Shown here: positions 1 through 6,995 of the stretch, one piece after another
Layout of the letters: each line of letters starts with the position of its first letter
How positions within the stretch are numbered: the stretch's first letter is position 1
Assembly (NCBI GenBank): GCA_046349315.1
Contig: JAXMCQ010000036.1
Coordinates: 1 to 25,199, forward strand
Length of the DNA stretch: 25,199 nt
Source of the DNA: JAEUMG01 sp046349315
GTDB lineage: Bacteria > Pseudomonadota > Alphaproteobacteria > Rhizobiales > Aestuariivirgaceae
Direction: 5' to 3'
Program-made: the position numbers and the translations under genes
Notes under the pieces: model-generated
What the model was told of the DNA's origin: nothing
Seen by the model: the letters and a program-made list of their open reading frames with translations, nothing else
The model's database searches: none

Positions 1-153
1 GCAACCGAGATCGAAGGGGTTTATGCGGCTGGCGATGTCACCGACGACATTTACCGCCAGGCCGTGACCGCGGCAGGATTGGGCTGCATGGCGGCATTGG
101 AGGCCGAGCGATGGCTCCATGCCAGCCATAATCTGCGCCACGCCGCCGAGTAG
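1..153 (+). CDS. trxB: Thioredoxin reductase, C-terminal fragment
   Basis: Frame 1 is open from the window edge to TAG at 151-153 and gives the last 50 residues of thioredoxin reductase. The piece reads GVYAAGDVTDDIYRQAVTAA followed by GLGCMAALEAERWL. This is the conserved C-terminal FAD-contacting segment of TrxB, in which the Asp of GDV touches the flavin ribityl chain. The enzyme is a cytoplasmic NADPH-dependent flavoprotein that keeps thioredoxin reduced. The 5' part, including the CxxC active site, lies outside the window. The LysR gene begins 11 nt downstream, so the two are probably co-transcribed. A trxB-lysR pair is common in Rhizobiales. Close glutathione- or ferredoxin-linked homologues cannot be excluded from 50 residues but fit less well. 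Confidence 0.92.
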   Translation, partial: ATEIEGVYAAGDVTDDIYRQAVTAAGLGCMAALEAERWLHASHNLRHAAE

Positions 154-164
154 CGGGTGCAGTC

Positions 165-1052
165 ATGGACTGGGACAAGCTCAGGATCTTTCACGCCGTG
201 GCTGATGCCGGCAGTTTCACACACGCCGGACATGAACTCGGTCTTTCGCAATCGGCGGTAAGCCGCCAGATCAGCGCGCTCGAGCAGGAGCTTAATGTCG
301 CGCTGTTCCATCGGCATGCGCGCGGGCTCATTCTCACCGAACAAGGCGAGATGCTTTTCCGCACTGCTCACGAGGTTTCATCCAAGCTCGCCGCGGCGCA
401 GACGCGGTTGATGGATTCGAAGGACAAGCCGACCGGCGAATTGCGCATCACGACAACGGTCGGTCTCGGTTCGCTATGGCTAACGCCGCGTATGGCGGAA
501 TTCAAGGATCTCTATCCCGAAATCAGTGTCACGCTGCTTCTCGAAGATCGCGAACTTGATCTCTCAATGCGCGAGGCGGATGTCGCGATCCGTTTGCGGC
601 GGCCGACGCAACCCGATCTCATCCAGCGCAAGCTCTTCACCGTGCACCATCACGTATATGCATCGGCCGAGTATGTGCGCAAGCATGGCATTCCGTCGTC
701 GCTCGCCGATCTCGACAAGCACAAGATCGTCACCTTCGGCAACGCGCCGCCTTACCTGAGCTCAATCAACTGGCTCGAGACGGCGGGACTCGAGGAAGGA
801 AAATCGCGCCAGCCGGTTTTGCGAATCAACAACGCCGCCTCGCTGCGGCGCGTCATCGTGGCCGGCGTGGGCATTTGCTCACTTCCTGATTATCTGATCG
901 ACCGCGACTCGGGATTGATTCAAATTGATCTTCCGCACCAGATGCCGGCCTTCGACACCTACTTCGTCTATCCCGAAGAACTGAAGGATTCGAAGCGTGT
1001 CGTGGTATTCCGCGATTTCATCGTCGCGAAGGCGAAGGAGTGGAGTTTCTGA
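165..1052 (+). CDS. LysR-family transcriptional regulator
   Basis: This 295-residue protein has the normal length and layout of a LysR regulator. The N-terminal winged helix-turn-helix (about residues 1-60) opens MDWDKLRIFHAVADAGSFTH and has recognition-helix text LSQSAVSRQISALE. The effector-binding domain follows from about residue 90, starting GELRITTTVGLGS. The ATG at 165 places the first helix at the usual distance from the N terminus. The gene starts 11 nt after trxB on the same strand, so it is probably the second gene of that operon and could act on redox or thiol genes. That role is inferred from position only. The inducer is unknown. No terminator follows directly. A palindromic repeat begins 7 nt after the stop. 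Confidence 0.93.
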   Translation: MDWDKLRIFHAVADAGSFTHAGHELGLSQSAVSRQISALEQELNVALFHRHARGLILTEQGEMLFRTAHEVSSKLAAAQTRLMDSKDKPTGELRITTTVGLGSLWLTPRMAEFKDLYPEISVTLLLEDRELDLSMREADVAIRLRRPTQPDLIQRKLFTVHHHVYASAEYVRKHGIPSSLADLDKHKIVTFGNAPPYLSSINWLETAGLEEGKSRQPVLRINNAASLRRVIVAGVGICSLPDYLIDRDSGLIQIDLPHQMPAFDTYFVYPEELKDSKRVVVFRDFIVAKAKEWSF

Positions 1053-1058
1053 ATTTTT

Positions 1059-1198
1059 CCTCTCCCGCAAGCGGGAGAGGAAAGGGGCCCATTGCGCAGC
1101 AATGGGAATGGTGAGGGGGCTTCGCTATGACCATCCCCTCATCTTCCCCATGCCACTTCGTGTCATGGGTCCCCCTCTTCTCCCGCAAGCGGGAGAAG
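1059..1198. repeat. Inverted pair of palindromic (REP/BIME-like) repeat units
   Basis: Two near-identical 22-nt palindromes with core CTCCCGCAAGCGGGAG lie at 1059-1080 (flanks CCT/AGG) and 1177-1198 (flanks CTT/AAG). Between them are a perfect 8-bp stem at 1088-1095/1099-1106, a stem CCCATG/CATGGG at about 1148-1170, and a central pairing of GGTGAGGGG with CCCCTCATC. The order palindrome, hairpin, GGTGAGGGG, then CCCCTCATC, hairpin, palindrome makes the block two half-units facing each other. Dispersed repeats of this kind are common in intergenic DNA of Rhizobiales. Possible effects on lysR mRNA ends are inference. Confidence 0.75.
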
Positions 1199-1279
1199 AC
1201 AAGTGGAGTTATCCTCAGCTTCAACGATGTCTTATCAATGCGCGGCTACATGCGGCGACCGCATGGCTCCCATGAAGCG

Positions 1280-1473
1280 AGCTTGCTTGTCGAATACGGC
1301 GAAGCGGGTCAGTCTGCCTCTGTCGCTCGTTTCGAGCGATGACTAGCGGACGTTACTCCCTCCCCTTGTATCATCCGCTGCTTCCGGGTTTTCCTCACCG
1401 AGGCCTGGAGGCATCCCCCGCAAGGGGGTTCTGGACTATTCAGGCCGGACCTCGTCGTCCGGCCTTTCTTTTT
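1280..1473 (+). ncRNA. Candidate structured small RNA ending at a terminator
   Basis: No convincing protein lies between 1200 and 1441, yet the + strand folds well and runs into a strong terminator. Local hairpins are 1323-1339 (TCGCTCG, TTT, CGAGCGA), 1345-1350 with 1374-1379 (AGCGGA/TCCGCT, loop containing CTCCCTCCCC) and 1415-1428 (CCCCC, GCAA, GGGGG). Longer nested pairings are also possible: GAATA 1292-1296 with TATTC 1437-1441, GTCAG 1308-1312 with CTGGAC 1431-1436 (one bulge), and GCCTC 1316-1320 with GAGGC 1400-1404. With the small hairpin on the 3' side, that gives a 150-nt open-bubble layout like 6S RNA. The pyrimidine loop could instead pair with Shine-Dalgarno sequences. The two readings compete. 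The 5' end is a guess and no good promoter was found. Confidence 0.4.
1442..1473 (+). terminator. Rho-independent terminator
   Basis: AGGCCGGAC (1442-1450) pairs perfectly with GTCCGGCCT (1457-1465) around a 6-nt loop, giving a 9-bp GC-rich stem. A run of TTTCTTTTT follows directly. It points along the + strand and ends 5 nt before the msrP stop codon on the other strand. It lies 390 nt past lysR, which suggests that it serves either a long lysR transcript or a separate small RNA. Confidence 0.9.
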
Positions 1474-1477
1474 CCAC

Positions 1478-2440
1478 TCACATGTAGAGCGGCTCTTTGT
1501 CCAAGCCGGCATAGAGCTTGGCGACATAATCGCCATAGCCGTTGAACAACTGGGTTGGTAAAACCTCATCGGTACCGAGTACACGCTCGCTCGCCTGACT
1601 CCAGCGCGGGTGCGGAACTTCGGGATTCACATTGGCCCAGAAGCCATATTCCGAGGCCTGCAGCTGCTCCCAGAAGCCGATCGGCCGTTCGCTGGTGAGT
1701 GAGATGCGGACGATGCCCTTGATCGACTTGAAGCCATATTTCCAGGGAAGATGAAGCCGCAGCGGCGCGCCCATGGATTTCGGCAAGGGCTTGCCATAGG
1801 CGCCTGTGACCATGAAAGGCAGTTCATTGCCCGCCTCGGCGATCGTCAGTCCTTCGACATAGGGCCAGGGCATGCTGGAGAAAAGACCGGGCTTCTGGCC
1901 CTCCGCGACATCGGGAAGATTGAACGTTTCGAAACGCACGAATTTCGCCCCCGACAGCGGCTTTGCAAGAGCCACGAGCTTCGCCAGCGGAAAACCGGTC
2001 CACGGCACAACCATCGACCACGCCTCGACGCAACGGTGGCGATAGATACGCTCTTCGAGAGTCATCTGTTTCAGCAAATCGTCGACAGCAAAGGTCGTGG
2101 GCTTTTCGACTTCACCGTCAATGACGACGGACCATGGCCGGATCGGCAAGGCTTCGGCAAGCTCAGAAATGCGCTTCGAGGTATTGAACTCGTAGTAATT
2201 GTTGTATGTCGAATTGATCTCAAGCGGCGTTACTTCGCGACCGGCATCCTTGAAAGCGGGATTGACAGGCGCTGGATAAAGCGAGGCGGACGGATCGGTC
2301 TCGGCGCGGGCTCGGCCGGCCATTGCCAAAGCCGCGGCTCCTGCACCGGCCGCAAGAAAGGCGCGGCGATTAAGGAACACATGTTCGGGCGTAACGAGGC
2401 GCTCGGGCAATTCCCAGCCGCGGCGGCGCAAGACATTCAT
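1478..2440 (-). CDS. msrP: Periplasmic methionine sulfoxide reductase catalytic subunit MsrP
   Basis: The product is a 320-residue molybdopterin enzyme of the sulfite-oxidase fold (YedY/MsrP), which repairs oxidised methionines in periplasmic proteins. The N terminus carries a Tat signal, NRRAFL at residues 24-29, then an Ala-rich stretch and a likely cleavage site after ARA near residue 46. The molybdenum ligand is Cys137 in IYRHRCVEAW, the counterpart of the single active-site Cys of E. coli YedY. I chose the ATG at 2440 over an upstream in-frame start at 2473 because AGGAG lies 7 nt before it. MsrP normally passes electrons through the haem membrane protein MsrQ, usually encoded next door. 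No msrQ is present here. The gene follows the EF-G-like gene on the same strand after 95 nt, and an inverted repeat sits just upstream. Confidence 0.93.
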   Translation of the reverse strand: MNVLRRRGWELPERLVTPEHVFLNRRAFLAAGAGAAALAMAGRARAETDPSASLYPAPVNPAFKDAGREVTPLEINSTYNNYYEFNTSKRISELAEALPIRPWSVVIDGEVEKPTTFAVDDLLKQMTLEERIYRHRCVEAWSMVVPWTGFPLAKLVALAKPLSGAKFVRFETFNLPDVAEGQKPGLFSSMPWPYVEGLTIAEAGNELPFMVTGAYGKPLPKSMGAPLRLHLPWKYGFKSIKGIVRISLTSERPIGFWEQLQASEYGFWANVNPEVPHPRWSQASERVLGTDEVLPTQLFNGYGDYVAKLYAGLDKEPLYM

Positions 2441-2454
2441 CGGACGACTCCTAA

Positions 2455-2467
2455 GGACCAGTGGTCC
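2455..2467. promoter_or_regulatory. Inverted repeat upstream of msrP
   Basis: GGACCA (2455-2460) and TGGTCC (2462-2467) form a perfect 6-bp inverted repeat around one base, 14 nt before the msrP start and next to its ribosome binding site. With a 1-nt centre it suits a dimeric DNA-binding protein better than an RNA hairpin. It could be an operator, but no regulator can be assigned. Confidence 0.3.
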
Positions 2468-2535
2468 GTTCAATACGCCCGAGGCGGCGGAATCGGCAAA
2501 TCACGCCACTTCACGCTTCCGAGACGGCACGGTTA

Positions 2536-4590
2536 CTAGGCGGCCTCGGCTTTTCGCGTCGCTACCACCTGTTCGGCCTGGCGGCCCACCAGCTCGGCCA
2601 TATGGTCATGCGCGAAAGTGAAAGTGCCGACGCCGGCAGTCGCCGAGCGCACCTCAATGATGAGGGAACCGATCTCGCTTTCCGGCATATGCGCCTTGAC
2701 CGTATCCCAGCCCGGCCAGCCTTCGCGGCCATCGAAGCCGAGCAACTGGCCGCGCCTCCCGGTGACGATCTGGTTGATGCGCGACGTCGCATCGCTCGGC
2801 ACGTGAATGTCGACAGCGACGATGGGTTCGAGAAGCACCGGTGAGCATTGCGGCATGCCTTCGGTCATGGCGATGCGCGCGGCGGTCTTGAATGCCATTT
2901 CGGAGGAGTCGACGTCGTGATAGGAGCCGTCGGAGAGATTGACGGCGAAGTCGACGACGGCGAAGCCCAAGGGGCCATGGACCATCCAGTCGCGAACGCC
3001 CTGCTCCACCGCCGGAATATATTGTTTGGGAACAACACCGCCGGTGATGGTGTCGGTGAACTCGAAGCCTTCGCCGCGGCTCAACGGCTTGATCTCGACG
3101 ACCACATCGCCAAACTGGCCATGACCGCCCGACTGCTTCTTGTGGCGGCCCCGGATCTGAGTCGGCTTGCGGATCGTTTCCTTGTAGGCAATGCGGCGCG
3201 GCTTTGCATTGGCCTTGACCCCGAATTTGTTTTCAAGCCGCTCAAGCGCCACGCGCAGGTGCATTTCGCCCTGGCCCCACAAGACGATCTCATGGGTATC
3301 CTGATTGTGCTCGAGCGAGAGCGATGGGTCTTCCTCGATGAGCTTGGCGATAGCGCTCGTAAGCTTCACCTCGTCCTTGCGGTCATTCACCGAAATGGCG
3401 AGACCATAGACGCCCGGCGACACGGCGATCTTTATGAGTTGCGGCGTCGATCCCTTGGCGGTCGAAAGCGTCTCGCCCGTCGCCATGGCTTCGAGGCGGC
3501 CGAGCGCGACCGTGTCGCCGGCCTGGGCCTTGGCGATTTTGGCGGGCGCATTGCCAGTCAACTGGAATAGGCCGGCGGTGCGCCCCTCCTGTCCGTTGCC
3601 GCCGTAGAATATGGCGCCGTCGGCAAACTCCCCCGACAGGACGCGTGCGAGCGAAAGCTTGCCGCCATGGGCGGTGTGAAAAGTCTTGAGGATTTGCACC
3701 GTCGCACCCGGCCCAGCCTTGAGGCCGAGGCGTTTGGCCAATGCGGCGACCGGTGGCACCTCGTGACGGAGCGCTTTCAGCAAGCGCAAAATGCCATTGC
3801 CATTCTCGGCTGAACCGACGAGGACCGGCGTGATCAAGCCTTCCGCCAGTTCGCGCGTGAGATCGGAAAATACGCGGTCGCGCGGCGGCTCGATGTCGCT
3901 CAACAACTGCTCCATCAATTCGTCGTCGTAATCGGCGAGCTTCTCGAGCATGGCAAAGCGCGCTTCCCTTTCGGAGTCGAGAAGGTCGGCCGGCATTTCG
4001 ATGACTTCGCTGGGCGCGTGCTCGCGATAGATGAAGGCGCGTTCGAGCGCCAAATCGACAAAGCCGGTTACGATGCCGTTCTTCCAGATCGGAAGCTGGC
4101 GCATGATCAAGGGTTTGGAACTGGCAGGCTGCAGATAGGCGAGGACGTCGGTCAGGCGGCCTTCGCTCTTGTCGATCTTGTTCACGAAGAGGAGCCGCGG
4201 GACATCGAGATCATCGAGCTGCTTGAGGATCACCTGCAACGCAGGAACCTTCTTGTCGTCGGCCTCGCAGACCACGATCGCCGCATCGCAGCCGGCGAGA
4301 GCTGCGCGCGCATCCTGGGAGAATTCGATCGAGCCGGGACAATCGACGAAAGTGATCATCTCGCCCATGAAATTGACAGTCGCGACGTTGAGTTCAACGC
4401 TCATGCCGTGTGCGCGCGCTTCCGGCGAGGCGTCTCCGATCGTCGATTTGTCCGCGATCCTGCCCTGTCGCTGAATCGCGCCCGAGCGAAACAGGATCGA
4501 CTCCAGCAAGGTGGTCTTGCCGCTCAGATAGGGCCCTACGAGCGCGATATTCCGTGGGCCCGCAATTCGTCTGCCGCTTGAAGATTCCAT
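2536..4590 (-). CDS. Elongation factor G-like GTPase with altered G motifs
   Basis: The protein has 684 residues, the length of EF-G, and shows the EF-G order: GTPase domain, beta-barrel domain II, and domains III-V. The later domains include text such as GQGEMHLRVALERL and GVVPKQYIPAVEQG. The G domain is unusual. G1 is GPYLSGKT (19-26) where EF-G has AHIDAGKT. G2 is HGMSV (61-65) instead of RGITI. G3 is DCPGS (83-87) instead of DTPGH, so Ser87 replaces the catalytic His. G4 is a normal NKID (137-140). This marks a paralogue such as the EF-G-like/FusA2 group, not the housekeeping factor, which would sit with tuf and rpsL. The ATG at 4590 is chosen because GGAGG lies about 9 nt upstream; the frame stays open to 4746. 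Its function is unknown. Confidence 0.88.
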   Translation of the reverse strand: MESSSGRRIAGPRNIALVGPYLSGKTTLLESILFRSGAIQRQGRIADKSTIGDASPEARAHGMSVELNVATVNFMGEMITFVDCPGSIEFSQDARAALAGCDAAIVVCEADDKKVPALQVILKQLDDLDVPRLLFVNKIDKSEGRLTDVLAYLQPASSKPLIMRQLPIWKNGIVTGFVDLALERAFIYREHAPSEVIEMPADLLDSEREARFAMLEKLADYDDELMEQLLSDIEPPRDRVFSDLTRELAEGLITPVLVGSAENGNGILRLLKALRHEVPPVAALAKRLGLKAGPGATVQILKTFHTAHGGKLSLARVLSGEFADGAIFYGGNGQEGRTAGLFQLTGNAPAKIAKAQAGDTVALGRLEAMATGETLSTAKGSTPQLIKIAVSPGVYGLAISVNDRKDEVKLTSAIAKLIEEDPSLSLEHNQDTHEIVLWGQGEMHLRVALERLENKFGVKANAKPRRIAYKETIRKPTQIRGRHKKQSGGHGQFGDVVVEIKPLSRGEGFEFTDTITGGVVPKQYIPAVEQGVRDWMVHGPLGFAVVDFAVNLSDGSYHDVDSSEMAFKTAARIAMTEGMPQCSPVLLEPIVAVDIHVPSDATSRINQIVTGRRGQLLGFDGREGWPGWDTVKAHMPESEIGSLIIEVRSATAGVGTFTFAHDHMAELVGRQAEQVVATRKAEAA

Positions 4591-4737
4591 AGGCCGATCC
4601 TCCCTTGACTGCCCGGGTGGCCGGCATTTCCCTGTTGAGCCTCGTGGCCGGCTCCCATACACATCGTTGCGCTGAATCCCGCCGCTGGCAAGAGCCATGG
4701 CCCTAGGGTGCGATTCAAGGGCCCACAAAGGATAGCC

Positions 4738-6396
4738 ATGCCGCATTCGACGCCATTGATATCGATGATCGTAATGGGGCTCGGCCTGGCCTTCATCCTG
4801 GGCGTTGTCGCCAACAGGTTGCGCATATCACCGCTCGTCGCCTATCTCCTTGCCGGCATCGTCATCGGCCCCTACACGCCCGGCTTCGTCGGGGACTCCG
4901 ATCTTGCAAGCGAACTCGCCGAACTGGGCGTCATCCTCCTGATGTTCGGCGTCGGGTTGCATTTTTCGCTGAAGGACCTTCTGTCGGTACGCGCCATCGC
5001 GATCCCGGGCGCATTGGTTCAGATCGCCGTCGCAACGCTTCTCGGCATGGGCTTGGCCTGGGTCCTAGGCTGGCCAGTCCAGGCGGGTCTCGTCTTCGGT
5101 CTTGCGCTGTCGGTCGCCTCGACGGTCGTGCTGTTGCGAGCCTTGCAGGAGCGGCACCTCCTCAATACCGAGCGCGGCAAGATCGCGGTCGGGTGGCTCA
5201 TCGTCGAGGATCTCATGATGGTCCTCACTCTGGTTCTACTGCCGGCCATCGCGCCGCTCTTTACCTCCGGCGAGAAGGTCTCTTTCGGGTCGCTGGCGCT
5301 CGAAGTTGGCGAGACGGTGGCGAAGGTCGCGATCTTCGTCGTCATCATGCTGGTGGTGGGACGGCGGGTGATCCCGGCCATCCTCCACTATGTCGCGCAT
5401 ACCGCATCGCGCGAGTTGTTTCGCCTTGCCGTACTCACATTGTCGCTCGGCGTCGCCTTCGCGGCTGCCCAGCTCTTCGATGTCTCCTTCGCGCTCGGCG
5501 CGTTTTTCGCCGGTATGATCCTGGGCGAGTCCGAGCTTTCGCATCGCGCCGCCCAGGAGACATTGCCATTGCGGGATGCCTTCGCGGTGCTGTTCTTCGT
5601 CTCGGTCGGCATGCTGTTCAATCCGGCCGTGCTCATCGACAGCGCCCTGCCGCTGCTTGCAACGGTCGCGATCATCATTATCGGTAAGTCGCTGGCGGCT
5701 TTTGCGATCGTGCGCCTGTTCGGCCATCCCAATGAAACGGCGGCAATGATTTCCGCGAGCCTCGCGCAGATCGGCGAATTTTCGTTCATCCTGGCCGGAC
5801 TCGGCATCGCTCTCGGCCTGATGCCGACCGAGGGGCGCGACTTGGTGCTCGCCGGTGCACTCATCTCGATCATGCTCAACCCGGTCTGCTTCCTGCTCGT
5901 TGACCGTTTAATGCCCGGTCCGAAGACGGCGCCCCCCACGCTGCCTTCCTCTTCCGATCAGACACCGGTATCGGCCCCCGCCAAGCCCATCATCCTGGTC
6001 GGCTTCGGGCGCGTCGGCAGTGCAATCCTGTCAGAGCTGAAGAACGAAGATGCGCGCGTGACCGTTATCGAGGAACGCGAGGAAGTCATCAGCGACCTCG
6101 CCGGTCAGCCCGGCATCACGGCCATCCAGGGCAATGCGGTCGAGAACGACATCCTCATTCAGGCGGACATCAGTCATGCCGGCTGGCTATTGGTCACGGC
6201 ACCCGATGCGTTTGAATCCGGTCAGATTATCGCGCAGGCGAAGAAGACCAATCCGGCGATTTCCATTATCGCGCGGGCATATTCAGATGCTGAAGTCGAG
6301 CATCTCAAGCATTACGGCGCCGATCACGTGATCATGGGGGAGCGCGAGATCGCCGACGCCATGGTTCACGCCATGGCGGCTACTTCGCATAAGTGA
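4738..6396 (+). CDS. ybaL: YbaL-type monovalent cation:proton antiporter (CPA2/KefB family)
   Basis: The 552-residue protein has an N-terminal Na+/H+-exchanger membrane domain of about 12 helices (to roughly residue 390) and a cytoplasmic nucleotide-binding RCK/TrkA-N domain (about 416-540) with the Rossmann motif GFGRVGS at 422-428. The N-terminal text (residues 19-50, including LGVVANRLRISPLVAYLLAG) and LMFGVGLHFSLKDL closely resemble what I recall of E. coli YbaL. It probably exchanges K+ or Na+ for protons across the inner membrane, gated by NAD(H) or a related ligand. The ATG at 4738 follows AAAGGA by about 6 nt; an upstream ATG at 4708 lacks such a site. It diverges from the EF-G-like gene across 147 nt. 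Its last 17 bases overlap the end of the DUF992 gene on the other strand. Confidence 0.88.
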   Translation: MPHSTPLISMIVMGLGLAFILGVVANRLRISPLVAYLLAGIVIGPYTPGFVGDSDLASELAELGVILLMFGVGLHFSLKDLLSVRAIAIPGALVQIAVATLLGMGLAWVLGWPVQAGLVFGLALSVASTVVLLRALQERHLLNTERGKIAVGWLIVEDLMMVLTLVLLPAIAPLFTSGEKVSFGSLALEVGETVAKVAIFVVIMLVVGRRVIPAILHYVAHTASRELFRLAVLTLSLGVAFAAAQLFDVSFALGAFFAGMILGESELSHRAAQETLPLRDAFAVLFFVSVGMLFNPAVLIDSALPLLATVAIIIIGKSLAAFAIVRLFGHPNETAAMISASLAQIGEFSFILAGLGIALGLMPTEGRDLVLAGALISIMLNPVCFLLVDRLMPGPKTAPPTLPSSSDQTPVSAPAKPIILVGFGRVGSAILSELKNEDARVTVIEEREEVISDLAGQPGITAIQGNAVENDILIQADISHAGWLLVTAPDAFESGQIIAQAKKTNPAISIIARAYSDAEVEHLKHYGADHVIMGEREIADAMVHAMAATSHK

Positions 6397-6859
6397 GGCT
6401 CAGTCCCGCTATGCCAGCCGCGAGATCGAGGCCGGTCTGGGCCTGGATGCTGATTGGCTGAAGCGTGATGCTCTTCTGGAAACCGCCGACCAGAACATTG
6501 GCTCCGAAACCGATAATAGCAGTCGCTTCCGCCGAGACGCCGCCATAGCTGCCCTGCAGTGCGCCGCGCTTGGGCTTGGCCGGCGCCATGACGGCCCAGA
6601 CCACCACCGACTGCTGAGTCATGCCGATATCAAGACCGATGCGGGTGATCTTGCCACGATAGGTCTCGACGCGGCCACCGCGCGAAGGCTGATAGACGCA
6701 GCTCAGTTTCTTCTGCGACATGACGATGTAGCCAACGCCCGGCGCGATGCCGCAGGAGAGGACACCGACCTTGACGGTCGTCTCTGCTGTCGCAGTGGCG
6801 GCGCCGGGCAGTGCGAACGTAATAACCGCAGCCAACAAGGCCGCCAACGCTTTACTCAT
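6380..6859 (-). CDS. DUF992 family exported protein
   Basis: This 159-residue protein begins with a Sec-type signal peptide (Lys3, an Ala/Leu core to about residue 20, likely cleavage after ATA near residue 24). The rest matches the DUF992 pattern: KVGVLSCGIAPGVGYIV, a second cysteine in KKLSCVYQPS, GLDIGMTQQSVVVWAVMAP, and the glycine-rich AIIGFGANVLVGGFQKSITL. The family is found mostly in alphaproteobacteria and has no known function. The two cysteines could form a disulfide. It probably acts in the periplasm or outer layer. GGAGG lies about 11 nt before the ATG. The gene is convergent with ybaL and shares 17 bp with it. Confidence 0.85.
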   Translation of the reverse strand: MSKALAALLAAVITFALPGAATATAETTVKVGVLSCGIAPGVGYIVMSQKKLSCVYQPSRGGRVETYRGKITRIGLDIGMTQQSVVVWAVMAPAKPKRGALQGSYGGVSAEATAIIGFGANVLVGGFQKSITLQPISIQAQTGLDLAAGIAGLSLTYAK

Positions 6860-6903
6860 TTAACAGGTCCCCTCCCCATCATCGTCCATCCAATTCAACC
6901 TCG

Positions 6904-6933
6904 ATTGTGACCAGATTGGGACTGCAAGGTCAA
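6904..6933 (-). promoter_or_regulatory. Candidate sigma70 promoter for the DUF992 gene
   Basis: On the minus strand TTGACC (6928-6933) is followed after 18 nt by CACAAT (6904-6909), a fair match to the -35/-10 consensus. It lies about 45 nt upstream of the DUF992 start, in the divergent gap with the TerC gene. It was judged by eye only. Confidence 0.4.
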
Positions 6934-6995
6934 TTCGCGCCGGCACGCCGGCAGGGAGTTGAAAATGCGGGGTCGGCCCGATAGAACCCAGACAA

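Noticed and set aside
1375..1440. Minus-strand text CCCGGAAGCAGC that hints at signal recognition particle RNA
   Set aside because: The conserved domain IV pattern, a GGAA-type loop flanked by the symmetric internal loop, is not formed, and the terminator lies on the wrong side for this strand.
1339..1545. 68-codon open frame on the + strand across the terminator
   Set aside because: It runs through the terminator hairpin into the end of msrP, has no ribosome binding site, and its composition follows the hairpins, not a protein.
1751..2539. Long + strand frame of 262 codons opposite msrP
   Set aside because: It is a shadow of a high-GC coding region; msrP on the other strand has full family conservation.
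2848..3570. 240-codon + strand frame opposite the EF-G-like gene
   Set aside because: It is a shadow frame with no recognisable domain; the minus-strand EF-G domains are continuous across it.
6934..6995. yybP-ykoY or mini-ykkC riboswitch upstream of the TerC gene
   Set aside because: Only one simple hairpin is present. The conserved loops of either motif and the second stem were not found.
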